Below are positions 17,676 to 25,866 of a DNA stretch of 64,000 bases, piece after piece (the first letter of the stretch is position 1; every line of letters starts with the position of its first letter). Location: NCBI RefSeq assembly GCF_018598225.1, contig NZ_JAHESF010000004.1:124001-188000 (forward strand). Direction: 5' to 3'. The translations under genes and the position numbers were made by a program. The notes beneath the pieces were generated by a model. That model was not told where the DNA came from. It saw only the letters and a list, made by a program, of their open reading frames with translations, and ran no database searches. The DNA comes from Chryseosolibacter histidinae. Lineage in GTDB: Bacteria; Bacteroidota; Bacteroidia; Cytophagales; Cyclobacteriaceae.

Positions 17676-19469
17676 CTATTTGCCAGGGAATTCTTCCTGC
17701 GCAATGCGGAGCGCTTCTAACTGGAACCTCAGTGTTTTTTCAACTTCTTCCGCCAGCGCCCAGTCTCCGGTCTTCGCGGGCTTCTGTGCCAGCTTGCTTT
17801 CAAGGTCCCTGAGCTGCTGCGTGTAGTGGTGCTCTTTCTGTGTAAGCTCTCCTTTGATGCGTTGGAGCTCTTCCACCTCTCCGGGCCGCGATTGATTGCG
17901 TTCAAGATCCTGAATGCGCGAGATATAATCGCGCTCCTTGCGGGCCATCTCCTCTTGTGTTGCCTGCAGCTCTTCCATGTTCTGCCGCATCTCCTCTTCC
18001 TGAGCCTTCATCTGCTCGGCCTGCATCTGGAATTGTCCGATGAGGTCGCGGTTCTTCTGGGCCGCCTTCACCGAGGCCAACGTTGACGCTATTGTTTCCG
18101 CGAGCTTCTCCACAAAAGCGATCTCGTGCTGCTGATAAGCTTTGAACGAAGCCAGCTCCACGATGCCGTATACCTGCTTGTCTACCTTGAGCGGAACCAT
18201 CACCAGGGCGTTGGGATTGGCATCGCCGAGACCCGATGTAATGCGGATGTACTCTTCGGGTATTTCCGTGAGCAGGGTTGTTTCTTTTTCGAGGAAGGTC
18301 TGGCCGAGAATACCTTCTCCCAGCCTGATCTTCTGTTTGTTGAACTTCTTGTTATCGAAAGCGAAGAGCGAGATCAGCTCCAGGTATTTATTGTGCTCGT
18401 CCTCATCGTTGAGAATGTACAAACCGCCCTGGTTGGAACCGGTGTATTGCACCAGCGCCGAAATGATCTTGTCACCCAGCGTGCTGATGTTGTCATTGGA
18501 CGAACGGAGTATGTCGACGAATTTGGTAAGCCCTTCGTTGGCCCACTGTCTGCGTTGCTCGTCCACGTTCATGTCTTTCAGCTTCTGCTGCATGGAGATG
18601 AGCGAGTCGGCCAGCTTGTTCCTGCCCTGGGCATACTGGCTGTCGAGGTTCTTGTAATCGAAATCGAGCTTGCCCTCGCCGATGGCCACCACAAAATCGG
18701 TGGCGTCTTTGAGCTGCTCGAGCACCTCGTTCACTTCGTGGGTAAGGCTGCCGATCTCGTTGGCCGGATAGGTGAAATTCTGATGTTGGTTCAACGTATC
18801 TTGTTCGAGACGTTTCACAGGCTTCAGCACAAACCTGTTGAACAGGTAGAAAAGTCCGGCGAGCAATATGAGATCCGAGAAGATGAAGACAAACACCCAG
18901 GTCTCCACGGAATCTTTTTTCCGGTCGGCCTCATCGGTCAGGTCTATCTCGAGTCTTTTATACCAGTTGCTCAGCGTAAGCCAGTGCGCGGGTATGAGCA
19001 TTTTAGCTTTTGCCTGGTCTGCCTGTGTGACCTGGGCTGCGGAGTCGGTTGTTGCCGTGGACTGATCGAGGATCACGGTGAGCACATCGCCGCGGTATTT
19101 CTTCCACGACTCCTGCAGCTGATCGTACGTGATCTTCGGAAGCCTCGACAGGGGTTTCAGGAAAACATCGGTGCCATCCATCCTTCCGCCTTCGCCCAGG
19201 ACCTTCAGCGCATGGTCCTGCTCATCGAGCTTCGACGCAATTTCGGTAGCAAGGTGCTGCTGGCCGCTCAGGTATTCCTGCATGAGCAACGCGATCTGCT
19301 GCCCGGCCAGTTGGGCGCTCCGGGCATAGTCTTTCTTCTCCTCGACTTCTTCCAGCACCTCGATCTTATAACGGATGATCACATACTCGCCGAGTAAAAT
19401 GAAGAACATGCCCGCCAGCAGGTAAAGCGCTGAGCGTTTTAATGACCTGTTTTTAAAGATCCGGATCAT
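17676..19469 (-). CDS. HAMP-GAF membrane sensor with long coiled coil
   Basis: A 597-residue protein. TM1 is at about 12-33, an extracytoplasmic helical sensor at 34-188, TM2 at 190-212, HAMP at about 213-260, GAF at about 310-470 and a charged coiled coil at 470-560 containing RQNMEELQATQEEM (495-508), nearly the same as RQNAEEMQATQEE in the phosphatase. There is no kinase, phosphatase or cyclase output. It resembles a chemoreceptor in layout but lacks the conserved MCP hairpin tip. With cheR and cheB as the next genes on the strand, the Glu/Gln-rich helix is a good candidate for methylation. A 466-bp gap separates it from cheR, so it probably has its own transcript. Confidence 0.82.
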   Translation of the reverse strand: MIRIFKNRSLKRSALYLLAGMFFILLGEYVIIRYKIEVLEEVEEKKDYARSAQLAGQQIALLMQEYLSGQQHLATEIASKLDEQDHALKVLGEGGRMDGTDVFLKPLSRLPKITYDQLQESWKKYRGDVLTVILDQSTATTDSAAQVTQADQAKAKMLIPAHWLTLSNWYKRLEIDLTDEADRKKDSVETWVFVFIFSDLILLAGLFYLFNRFVLKPVKRLEQDTLNQHQNFTYPANEIGSLTHEVNEVLEQLKDATDFVVAIGEGKLDFDYKNLDSQYAQGRNKLADSLISMQQKLKDMNVDEQRRQWANEGLTKFVDILRSSNDNISTLGDKIISALVQYTGSNQGGLYILNDEDEHNKYLELISLFAFDNKKFNKQKIRLGEGILGQTFLEKETTLLTEIPEEYIRITSGLGDANPNALVMVPLKVDKQVYGIVELASFKAYQQHEIAFVEKLAETIASTLASVKAAQKNRDLIGQFQMQAEQMKAQEEEMRQNMEELQATQEEMARKERDYISRIQDLERNQSRPGEVEELQRIKGELTQKEHHYTQQLRDLESKLAQKPAKTGDWALAEEVEKTLRFQLEALRIAQEEFPGK

Positions 19470-19792
19470 GAAAGTATTGACGATTTGAGGACTCCTGTGC
19501 TTGTTTATAGCAGCGCAGCTTTAATTCAGCAAGCTACTTAAATTTGGACCATGATTTACAGGATTTAAGGATTTACTGGATGCCTTTTTTGTCGCTAACC
19601 TCATCGACGTAAGTATTTGACCAGGATTGACCAGGATTGAGCAGGATTAAAGGATTTACTGGATTGCCGGGATTGACTCACCATCCTTACTACTTAATTC
19701 TTACTCCTTACTCCTTCTTCTGACTTCCTTTGCCCGCCGAAGCTAGCGAAGGAGGAGGCGCGGGTGATAGCGTAGGAGGGTGACTTCTGATT
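19470..19792. repeat. Repeat-rich gap: degenerate GGATT units and a palindrome
   Basis: No gene is seen. From about 19557 to 19678 the pentamer GGATT recurs in units such as AGGATTTACTGGATT and CAGGATTGA, irregularly spaced. At 19695-19728 there is a TACTCCTTACTCC stretch matching the reverse of repeats after xerD. At 19734-19755 the palindrome-like CCGCCGAAGCTAGCGAAGG occurs, related to the element at 59296. The promoter of the HAMP-GAF gene should be at the left end. Confidence 0.6.
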
Positions 19793-20275
19793 TCAATGTT
19801 TTTCGTGATGCTCAAGACTGGCCTTGGTGAAGCTGAACGGTAGAAGCGATTCGGCAGAGGGAGCTTTCACCCACTTGTGTTCCTGGTTTTGCATGATCAC
19901 CTCGATCAGTTTTTCCTGGCGTTGCTCGAACTCCAGCATCACCTGCCGGCAGGGGCCGCACGAGGTGGCGGGCAGGGTTTCTTTGCCTCCTTTGCGTTTG
20001 GCTACCACGGCGATCTTGGTGATCTTTTTCTCAGGATGCAATGCTGCCGCGGCAAACAGCGCAACACGTTCGGCGCACATGCCCGATGGATACGCTGCGT
20101 TCTCCTGGTTCGTTCCCGTAACGATGGTACCGTCTTCCAGCAGCACCGCCGCGCCCACTAAAAACTTGGAGTAGGGCGCATAGGCGTGACCGGTGGCATC
20201 TTTGGCCTTGTGGGTAAGATATTTCGACTCCAGGTCAAGGTCTTCCAGGTGATCGACAATGATGAAATTATTCAT
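19793..20275 (-). CDS. cdd: Cytidine deaminase
   Basis: A 160-residue zinc enzyme that deaminates cytidine and deoxycytidine to uridine forms in pyrimidine salvage. Zinc ligands are Cys67, Cys106 and Cys109 (CAE at 67-69, PCxxC as SCGPC at 105-109) with the catalytic Glu69. Length is close to the tetrameric form, with an N-terminal extension of about 15 residues. Start and stop are unambiguous. It is divergent from the saccharopine dehydrogenase-family gene. Confidence 0.93.
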   Translation of the reverse strand: MNNFIIVDHLEDLDLESKYLTHKAKDATGHAYAPYSKFLVGAAVLLEDGTIVTGTNQENAAYPSGMCAERVALFAAAALHPEKKITKIAVVAKRKGGKETLPATSCGPCRQVMLEFEQRQEKLIEVIMQNQEHKWVKAPSAESLLPFSFTKASLEHHEKH

Positions 20276-20357
20276 AAAAAAGGGTCCCGGTGAGGGAATC
20301 TAAGTTATTCATTTCAGAGGGATTCTACATGAAAAAGTTTTCGTTTACTTTGCCGCC

Positions 20358-21683
20358 ATGAGAAATATCCTGGTGCTCGGAGCTGGCCGCTCATCCTCAT
20401 CCCTGATCTCGTACCTGCTCAACCACGCACAGGCAGGTGACTGGCACGTTACCGTCGGAGATTTTGCAGCGCAGGCCGCAGCAGAAAAAGTACAAAATCA
20501 TGCCCGCGGCAGATCGATCCGTTTCGATATCAACGATGTGGAGGCGAGCGCTGCTGCCATTGCGGAAGCCGACGTTGTTGTCTCGCTTCTGCCCGCACAC
20601 CTGCATCCCCTCGTAGCATCACACTGCCTCGCCCTGGGGAAACATCTTCTCAATGCCAGCTATGTGTCGGCGGAGATGAAAGGTTTTCATGCGGAAGCCG
20701 TTTCCAAAGGACTACTTTTTCTCAATGAGTGTGGCCTCGATCCGGGCATCGATCACATGAGCGCCATGCAGGTGATTGATCGCATCCGCGAAACAGGAGG
20801 CAGGTTAACTTCTTTTGAGTCGTTTACCGGAGGACTGATCGCCCCTGAAACCGACCCGGACAACCCGTGGCGTTACAAGTTCACCTGGAACCCGCGCAAT
20901 GTGGTGATGGCCGGGCAGAGCACTGCCAAATACCTGCAGGAAGGAAAATACAAGTACATTCCCTATCAGCAGTTGTTCAAACGCATCACGCCCGTGCAGG
21001 TGCCGGGCCACGGAAACTACGAAGGTTACGCCAACCGCGATTCACTGAAATACATCGATACGTACGGACTTGCAGACATCAGGACCATGCTGCGCGGAAC
21101 ACTGCGCAACAGCGGTTTTTGTGCCTCCTGGAATTTGTTTGTGCAGCTCGGATGCTGTGACGATACTTATGAGATGGAAGGCGTGGACAAGATGACCCAC
21201 CGAAGTTTCATCGACTCATTCCTCGAAGACCGCGGTTCCGTGCCGGTAGACCAGAAGTTGTGCGAACGGTTCGGTCTCGCTGCCGATGCTGCCGAGATCC
21301 GAAACCTGCGCTGGTCAGGACTTTTCAGCGACGCGCCCGTGGGCCTGAGCAAAGGAACTCCGGCGCAGGTGCTGGAGCACATCCTCAACAAAAAATGGAA
21401 GCTCGACCCGGCCGATAAAGATCAGATCGTGATGTGGCATCGTTTTGTGTATGAGCACCAGGGCAAGCGGAAGCAGATCCAGTCATCGCTCGTGGCCACC
21501 GGTACAGATTCAGTTCACACAGCGATGGCACAGACAGTAGGCCTGCCGCTGGCGATCGCAGCGAGGTTGCTCATGCAAAAGAAGATCGCCGCGAAAGGTG
21601 TGGTGATCCCCACTACGCGTGAATTCTACGAGCCGGTGCTCGCTGAGCTGCAACAGCTCGGCATTGTGTTCAGCGAAGAATAA
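20358..21683 (+). CDS. Saccharopine dehydrogenase-family protein (reductive lysine/saccharopine type)
   Basis: A 441-residue NAD(P)-binding protein. The Rossmann motif LGAGRSSSSL lies at residues 6-15, and the C-terminal saccharopine dehydrogenase domain includes CGLDPGIDHMSAM near 130-142 and FTGGLIAPE near 157. Such proteins interconvert saccharopine with lysine or glutamate semialdehyde, or act in related polyamine steps. Bacteroidota commonly carry this gene alone, and its role in lysine catabolism is presumed, not shown. A near-consensus -7 box (TTACTTTG) ends 6 bases before the ATG, suggesting a very short leader. Confidence 0.87.
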   Translation: MRNILVLGAGRSSSSLISYLLNHAQAGDWHVTVGDFAAQAAAEKVQNHARGRSIRFDINDVEASAAAIAEADVVVSLLPAHLHPLVASHCLALGKHLLNASYVSAEMKGFHAEAVSKGLLFLNECGLDPGIDHMSAMQVIDRIRETGGRLTSFESFTGGLIAPETDPDNPWRYKFTWNPRNVVMAGQSTAKYLQEGKYKYIPYQQLFKRITPVQVPGHGNYEGYANRDSLKYIDTYGLADIRTMLRGTLRNSGFCASWNLFVQLGCCDDTYEMEGVDKMTHRSFIDSFLEDRGSVPVDQKLCERFGLAADAAEIRNLRWSGLFSDAPVGLSKGTPAQVLEHILNKKWKLDPADKDQIVMWHRFVYEHQGKRKQIQSSLVATGTDSVHTAMAQTVGLPLAIAARLLMQKKIAAKGVVIPTTREFYEPVLAELQQLGIVFSEE

Positions 21684-21843
21684 TCTAGTAAACATATCGG
21701 GAATACGCTGCCTGTACAATCTTGCTGAACAGGGGGTAAATCTTACATCTGCTTGTTGTGACGGTTTCAAAAAGGTAAATTGACTTACCCTCCATTGGCC
21801 CCATTTCTGCTTAATAGCCGTCTAACTAACCAAATGTTGTGAT

Positions 21844-23886
21844 ATGAAGAAAATTACCCGAACGTTTCTGCTTGCGGTGATGTGTACGTATGCCGTTGCC
21901 GTATTTGCACAGCCCAAAACTGCTCCGGCGTGGTCGGCAAAATTCAAAAGCCCGATCAACTGGCAGCGGGTTCATTCCCTCGGTTACCTCATTGTAAGCA
22001 CCAATGACGGACTGTATGGTGTGAATCCAGGCGATGGAAAAATCCTTTGGGAAAATAAAAATTACCCGGCATTGAGCGCCGATCGTTTTCAGGAAGTGGA
22101 CGGCACGGAGTTCGTCTCCATTTCTTTTCTGACTGACAAAAGCTCCACCATCCCCATGCAGGCCATCATCGAAGTGGTGGGCGGCAAAGTGTTGTTCGAT
22201 TCGCAGAAAGAGCAGATCGGTGTGCTGAGCCGCCACGTGTTGCCTTCGTCCGGCAGGTTGCTGGTGATCGGCGTACGCCCCAACACGTTATCGGCTTCGC
22301 TTTTCATGTACGAGATCGCTTCAGGCAAACAGTTGTGGGCCAATGATGATCTCTTCAAGGCAGATCAGGCCGGTGGCAAGGGATTGCTCGGAAAACTCCA
22401 GGCCATGGGGCAACAGCTCAGCAATCTTCAGTCGCTCACCAGCGAGCCCGTTGAGCTCCAGGATCAGAGTATGATCATCACCCATCCGAACTATGTGATC
22501 AGGCTGAATTCAGGCGATGGCAAAGTACTCTGGAAGAACAGCATACAACCTTCCAAACGCGGCCAGGTATACTTTTCACCTTTCAAGAAGAATGTTGTGT
22601 ATATAGGAACGGAAGTGGAGTCGGAAACAGGTTCAGGATTCACGACAACGTCTTCATCCAACAATAAGGAACCGCAAAAATTTTACACCAATCTTTATTA
22701 TGCGTTTGATCTGGCTTCAGGCAATGCGTTGTGGAAAGAACCCGCCAAGGAAAATGACAAGCTGAACCAGGTGATCATGCACGAGAAGGGGATCATCATC
22801 TGCCCTCGCTCATCGCAGAAGCCTACCATCAACCTGGTAGATTACGAGACCGGAAAAACCATGTGGGGTAACAAAGGCAAAGGCGTGAAAGCGCAAGGCA
22901 GCGTGGTGAGCTATATTACCACAGAGAAAGGTATTCTCATCACTACAGCTTTCGACAATGCGTGGAACAACAAAGCCGAAGAGTATTACCTCAACCTGCT
23001 CGATCCCAACACCGGTACGTTGAAATTCGAAAAATCTGTGAAGCTGAAAGGTGACCTGGTGCGGTCGGAGATGGTGCCCAAGGGTTTGCTGTTCATCACC
23101 ACACGCGAAGTGAACATTCTTGACACCAACACGGGAAGCCTGCTGTGGGGCAATTCGATCGAGGCGGGTACGTCTCTTACGGGTGAAAAGGTACGTCCGT
23201 TCCCCACCGGATCGAAGGGAGATAAGCTGTATGTCTTTTCTTCGAAAGAAGACGGTTTGTTCGAGATCGACAAGACCACCGGTATTTTCAGGAAGATGAC
23301 CAGCACGAAAGTTGAATTCGGTGGCAAGGAGCTGCCGAAGGCTATCGATGTCGTTGCTGATGGCGTGCTGCTGTATTCTGATCAGAACGTTTTGAAATTC
23401 GGTTTCGATGGATTGCTGAAGTACAGCAAGTACTATCCGGCACCCCGTCAGCCGGCGCTGGTGCGGGCCTTGCTGATGGCCGAGGCGGTGCGTGCGGCCT
23501 ATATCGGTGCTGCGGCGTCAGCTTACTCGGCAGCGTTTGCCCAGGCATCGGCCCAGACCAACGATGCTGCCGGCAAGGCAATGGGACAAGAGCTTTCGAA
23601 AGGGTTCGGCCAGTTGGGACAAGCCGGTTTTGCGTACTCGTCACGGGCGCTGAAAGAGTTTAATGCGCGTTACAAGGCTTCGCAGAACACCCCGAATTTT
23701 GTGATGATGATGACCACCCAGGAGAAGAAAGGCAACCAGCTGATCCAGGTGAACAAAACGAATGGCGAGGTCGCCAGCGCCGTGGATATCAAAAACGATA
23801 AGGAGCCCGAGTATGATGTGGACCAGATCTTCAACTACATTTATTACAGGCCAACCGCCGCGGAAATTGTCTGTTATAAATTATAA
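21844..23886 (+). CDS. Secreted PQQ-type beta-propeller protein
   Basis: A 680-residue exported protein with signal peptide (cleavage near AVAVFAQ, about residue 23). Repeated Trp-containing blades such as GDGKILWENKNY, SGKQLWANDD, SGDGKVLWKN and TGKTMWGNKG mark a PQQ/quinoprotein-like propeller over roughly residues 30-520. An Ala-rich helical stretch (about 540-600) and a short C-terminal blade follow. PQQ ligands or a dehydrogenase active site are not evident, so it may be a scaffold or binding protein like BamB rather than an enzyme. It stands alone, ending against rnhA. Confidence 0.8.
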   Translation: MKKITRTFLLAVMCTYAVAVFAQPKTAPAWSAKFKSPINWQRVHSLGYLIVSTNDGLYGVNPGDGKILWENKNYPALSADRFQEVDGTEFVSISFLTDKSSTIPMQAIIEVVGGKVLFDSQKEQIGVLSRHVLPSSGRLLVIGVRPNTLSASLFMYEIASGKQLWANDDLFKADQAGGKGLLGKLQAMGQQLSNLQSLTSEPVELQDQSMIITHPNYVIRLNSGDGKVLWKNSIQPSKRGQVYFSPFKKNVVYIGTEVESETGSGFTTTSSSNNKEPQKFYTNLYYAFDLASGNALWKEPAKENDKLNQVIMHEKGIIICPRSSQKPTINLVDYETGKTMWGNKGKGVKAQGSVVSYITTEKGILITTAFDNAWNNKAEEYYLNLLDPNTGTLKFEKSVKLKGDLVRSEMVPKGLLFITTREVNILDTNTGSLLWGNSIEAGTSLTGEKVRPFPTGSKGDKLYVFSSKEDGLFEIDKTTGIFRKMTSTKVEFGGKELPKAIDVVADGVLLYSDQNVLKFGFDGLLKYSKYYPAPRQPALVRALLMAEAVRAAYIGAAASAYSAAFAQASAQTNDAAGKAMGQELSKGFGQLGQAGFAYSSRALKEFNARYKASQNTPNFVMMMTTQEKKGNQLIQVNKTNGEVASAVDIKNDKEPEYDVDQIFNYIYYRPTAAEIVCYKL

Positions 23887-23939
23887 ATTATAGGATGCCG
23901 GATGTTCACCGTGACCCGGAGACATGACGAATAAACTTC

Positions 23940-23970
23940 AAAAGGACTGTTTGCTTACAGTCCTTTTTCT
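23940..23970. terminator. Bidirectional terminator overlapping the rnhA stop codon
   Basis: Perfect 11-base arms AAAAGGACTGT (23940-23950) and ACAGTCCTTTT (23957-23967) with a 6-base loop; both strands end in a U-rich tract. The hairpin includes the last rnhA codons (Lys-Gly-Leu-stop) and sits between convergent genes. Confidence 0.85.
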
Positions 23971-24413
23971 CTTTCATACGCTTCATCCACCAGGAGGTCG
24001 AAGCCAGAAGCTGCCTTCACGGCCAGGTAGTCGCACCGTTCGTTCTCCGGATGGCCAGCATGACCGCGGATCCAGATGAACTTAGGCTTGTATTTTTTGT
24101 GCAGCGGGATATATCGTTGCCAGAGGTCGGCGTTGGCTTTCTTTTTAAAGTTTTGCTTCTCCCAGTTCCACAGCCAGCCTTTCTCCACGGCATTCACCAC
24201 ATATTCGGAATCTGAATAGATGGTGACGGGGATGCCTTGTTTCTTGATGGCTTCAAGTCCTGCGATCACGGCCAGCAGCTCCATGCGGTTGTTGGTGGTG
24301 CGGCGAAAACCTTGCGACAGCTCTTTCACGAGGTCGTTGTATTTCATCACTACGCCATAGCCGCCAGGGCCAGGGTTGCCTTGGGCAGCGCCATCTGTAT
24401 AAATTCTGATCAT
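23955..24413 (-). CDS. rnhA: Ribonuclease HI
   Basis: A 152-residue RNase HI that degrades RNA in RNA-DNA hybrids. The catalytic acids are Asp7 (IYTDGA), Glu45 (NNRMELLA), Asp68 (IYSDSEY) and Asp128 (ERCDYLA), with the flexible-loop His118 (RGHAGH). Length matches the family. Its start overlaps the MarC-family stop by 4 bases, so the two are co-translated. Its last codons lie inside a bidirectional terminator hairpin. Confidence 0.95.
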   Translation of the reverse strand: MIRIYTDGAAQGNPGPGGYGVVMKYNDLVKELSQGFRRTTNNRMELLAVIAGLEAIKKQGIPVTIYSDSEYVVNAVEKGWLWNWEKQNFKKKANADLWQRYIPLHKKYKPKFIWIRGHAGHPENERCDYLAVKAASGFDLLVDEAYEREKGL

Positions 24414-24982
24414 CCGGGGAAAACGTTAGACTTGAAGATCTTTACGGCGATCGCCAGCAAGATGACGCCGAACACGCGACGCAGCACGGCAAATCCCGAC
24501 TCGCCGATCACCCGTTCGAGCCAGGCGCTCGACCGCAGCACAATGTATACGATCACGAGGTTCAGCACGATGCCCGCCAGGATGTTTGCTTCCTCGTACA
24601 CGGCCCGCAGCGAGAGAATGGTGGTAAGCGCACCGGCGCCAGCAATGAGTGGGAAAGCCAGCGGTACGATCGAACCCGAACCTTTGGCGTGCGGATCATC
24701 CTTGATGAGTGTGATGCCCAGGATCATTTCCATGGCAACAATGAAGATCACAATGGCACCGGCCACGGCGAAGGAAGCAACATCGAGCCCGAAGAGCTGA
24801 AGGATGGACTGCCCCAGGTAAAGGAATGAGATCATCAGCGCAGCCGAGATCAATGTGGCTTTTTCAGCCTGGATCTTTCCTTCGCGCCTGCGAATGAGGA
24901 TAATAAAAGGAATGGATCCCAGGATATCGATGACCGAGAACAGGATCAGTGTTACAGAAAATATTTCCTTGAGGTTAAGCAT
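24410..24982 (-). CDS. MarC/NAAT-family integral membrane protein
   Basis: About 190 residues with six predicted hydrophobic helices, starting at MLNLKEIFSVTLILFSVIDI. This start is chosen over the ATG at 25036, whose extra 18 residues run through a terminator-like hairpin. The motif DILGSIPFIILI near residues 16-27 and the paired repeat KGSGSIVPLAFPLIAGAGALTT, with a Pro in the fifth helix, are typical of MarC proteins. Their transported substrate is unsettled; some archaeal members were reported to carry small neutral amino acids. It is co-transcribed with rnhA. Confidence 0.88.
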   Translation of the reverse strand: MLNLKEIFSVTLILFSVIDILGSIPFIILIRRREGKIQAEKATLISAALMISFLYLGQSILQLFGLDVASFAVAGAIVIFIVAMEMILGITLIKDDPHAKGSGSIVPLAFPLIAGAGALTTILSLRAVYEEANILAGIVLNLVIVYIVLRSSAWLERVIGESGFAVLRRVFGVILLAIAVKIFKSNVFPG

Positions 24983-24995
24983 AGGTGCAAAACTA

Positions 24996-25025
24996 AAACA
25001 AAAATGCCGGACTCTCATCCGGCAT
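24996..25025 (-). terminator. Hairpin with U-tract just upstream of the MarC-family gene
   Basis: Arms ATGCCGG (25004-25010) and CCGGCAT (25019-25025) surround an 8-base loop; in the minus direction they are followed by TTTTTGTTTT. It would end a transcript coming from the right and lies 14 bases before the marC start codon, so it could also act as an attenuator in a marC leader. Confidence 0.6.
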
Positions 25026-25036
25026 TTAGTCTGCAT

Positions 25037-25409
25037 TAACTTAACCTAACTTGCTAAAACAAGACCTGGTACTGCAGCGCTACCGGCCTTTGTTATCGGA
25101 TTTGGATTTGAGCCCCGATAGCTATCGGGATGAGACTAGGTCGATTCCCTGTATTTTCTCATATCTATTTTAAGGGATACAGAAAATGAGACCTGAGGCG
25201 GCAGGTGCTCATTTTCTTTTGTGTATCCTTGTTTAATTTCTATTGTAATGCTGTACACAATTCATTTGTCTTATTAATCTTCCAATACCCGGAACGTTGT
25301 TGATCGCATTCGCGGATCGCTTCGGATAAACTGCGCTGATAAAAATGTCAGGGACTACCGTTTACCCGGTAGCTTGTGCAGGCGGAATTAGCCTGGCAGG
25401 AATGATGGA
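25037..25409. other. Gene-free region with strong hairpin
   Basis: No reading frame of note. It holds the 16-bp perfect palindrome CCCGATAGCTATCGGG at 25114-25129 and a long hairpin at 25175-25228, described separately. An untranslated RNA ending at the terminator 24996-25025 is possible but not shown. Confidence 0.5.
25175..25228. repeat. Long intergenic hairpin
   Basis: GGATACA (25175-25181) pairs with TGTATCC (25222-25228), GAAAATGAG with CTCATTTTC, and ACCTG with CAGGT, about 21 base pairs in all. The apical loop is AGGCGG, with a one-base and a five-base bulge on the right side. It could be a small RNA, a mobile-element end or a REP-like unit. Confidence 0.65.
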
Positions 25410-25745
25410 TCAGATAATGAAAGTGTGATGCAGCTTGAAGAGCGCTGGACGCAGATCGTAAAGTTGCGCCATCGACAGATCAGGAGTCCAATCTGTATGG
25501 ACTTTATTGAGAACAAGCGTGATGTATGAAAGGTCTGCGATCTCTACGCAATGGAGAAGCTTTTCGTCTTCGCTCTCACCTTCTTTGGCAGTTTTAGTTT
25601 CTTCTAAAAAAACTGCCAGCGACAATGACCTTGAATGTTCGGCCTTGAGTGAATGCTGGTTTTTGGATGCTGCTTCGCCTCCATCGCCGGCAATGAGGGC
25701 GAGCGAAAGGAACTGAATGGAGATCAGGAGGAGAATGAATCGCAT
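25410..25745 (-). CDS. Small exported protein of unknown function
   Basis: About 111 residues. The start MRFILLLISIQFLSLALIAG is preferred because it opens a signal peptide directly; an ATG nine codons upstream is less fitting. The mature part is acidic-to-mixed and has no recognisable motif. A single Cys lies near the middle (LLHCVEIAD). No neighbour suggests a role. I do not recognise the family. Confidence 0.5.
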   Translation of the reverse strand: MRFILLLISIQFLSLALIAGDGGEAASKNQHSLKAEHSRSLSLAVFLEETKTAKEGESEDEKLLHCVEIADLSYITLVLNKVHTDWTPDLSMAQLYDLRPALFKLHHTFII

Positions 25746-25866
25746 CGGACCTTTATACACTCTTGGCTGCATTAGTAAGCGCGTGGACGTATGGATAAAG
25801 ATCTAAATAAAATCGGATAAAAGTCAAAAACAATCAATAATTAGCGACAGACGGCGTTTTTTTGAA

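Noticed and set aside
18126-19397. 423-codon plus-strand open frame
   Set aside because: Antisense to the HAMP-GAF gene, with no start context or motif.
19557-19678. Irregular GGATT units considered as a CRISPR array
   Set aside because: Units are short, degenerate and unevenly spaced; there are no constant repeats with unique spacers and no cas genes.
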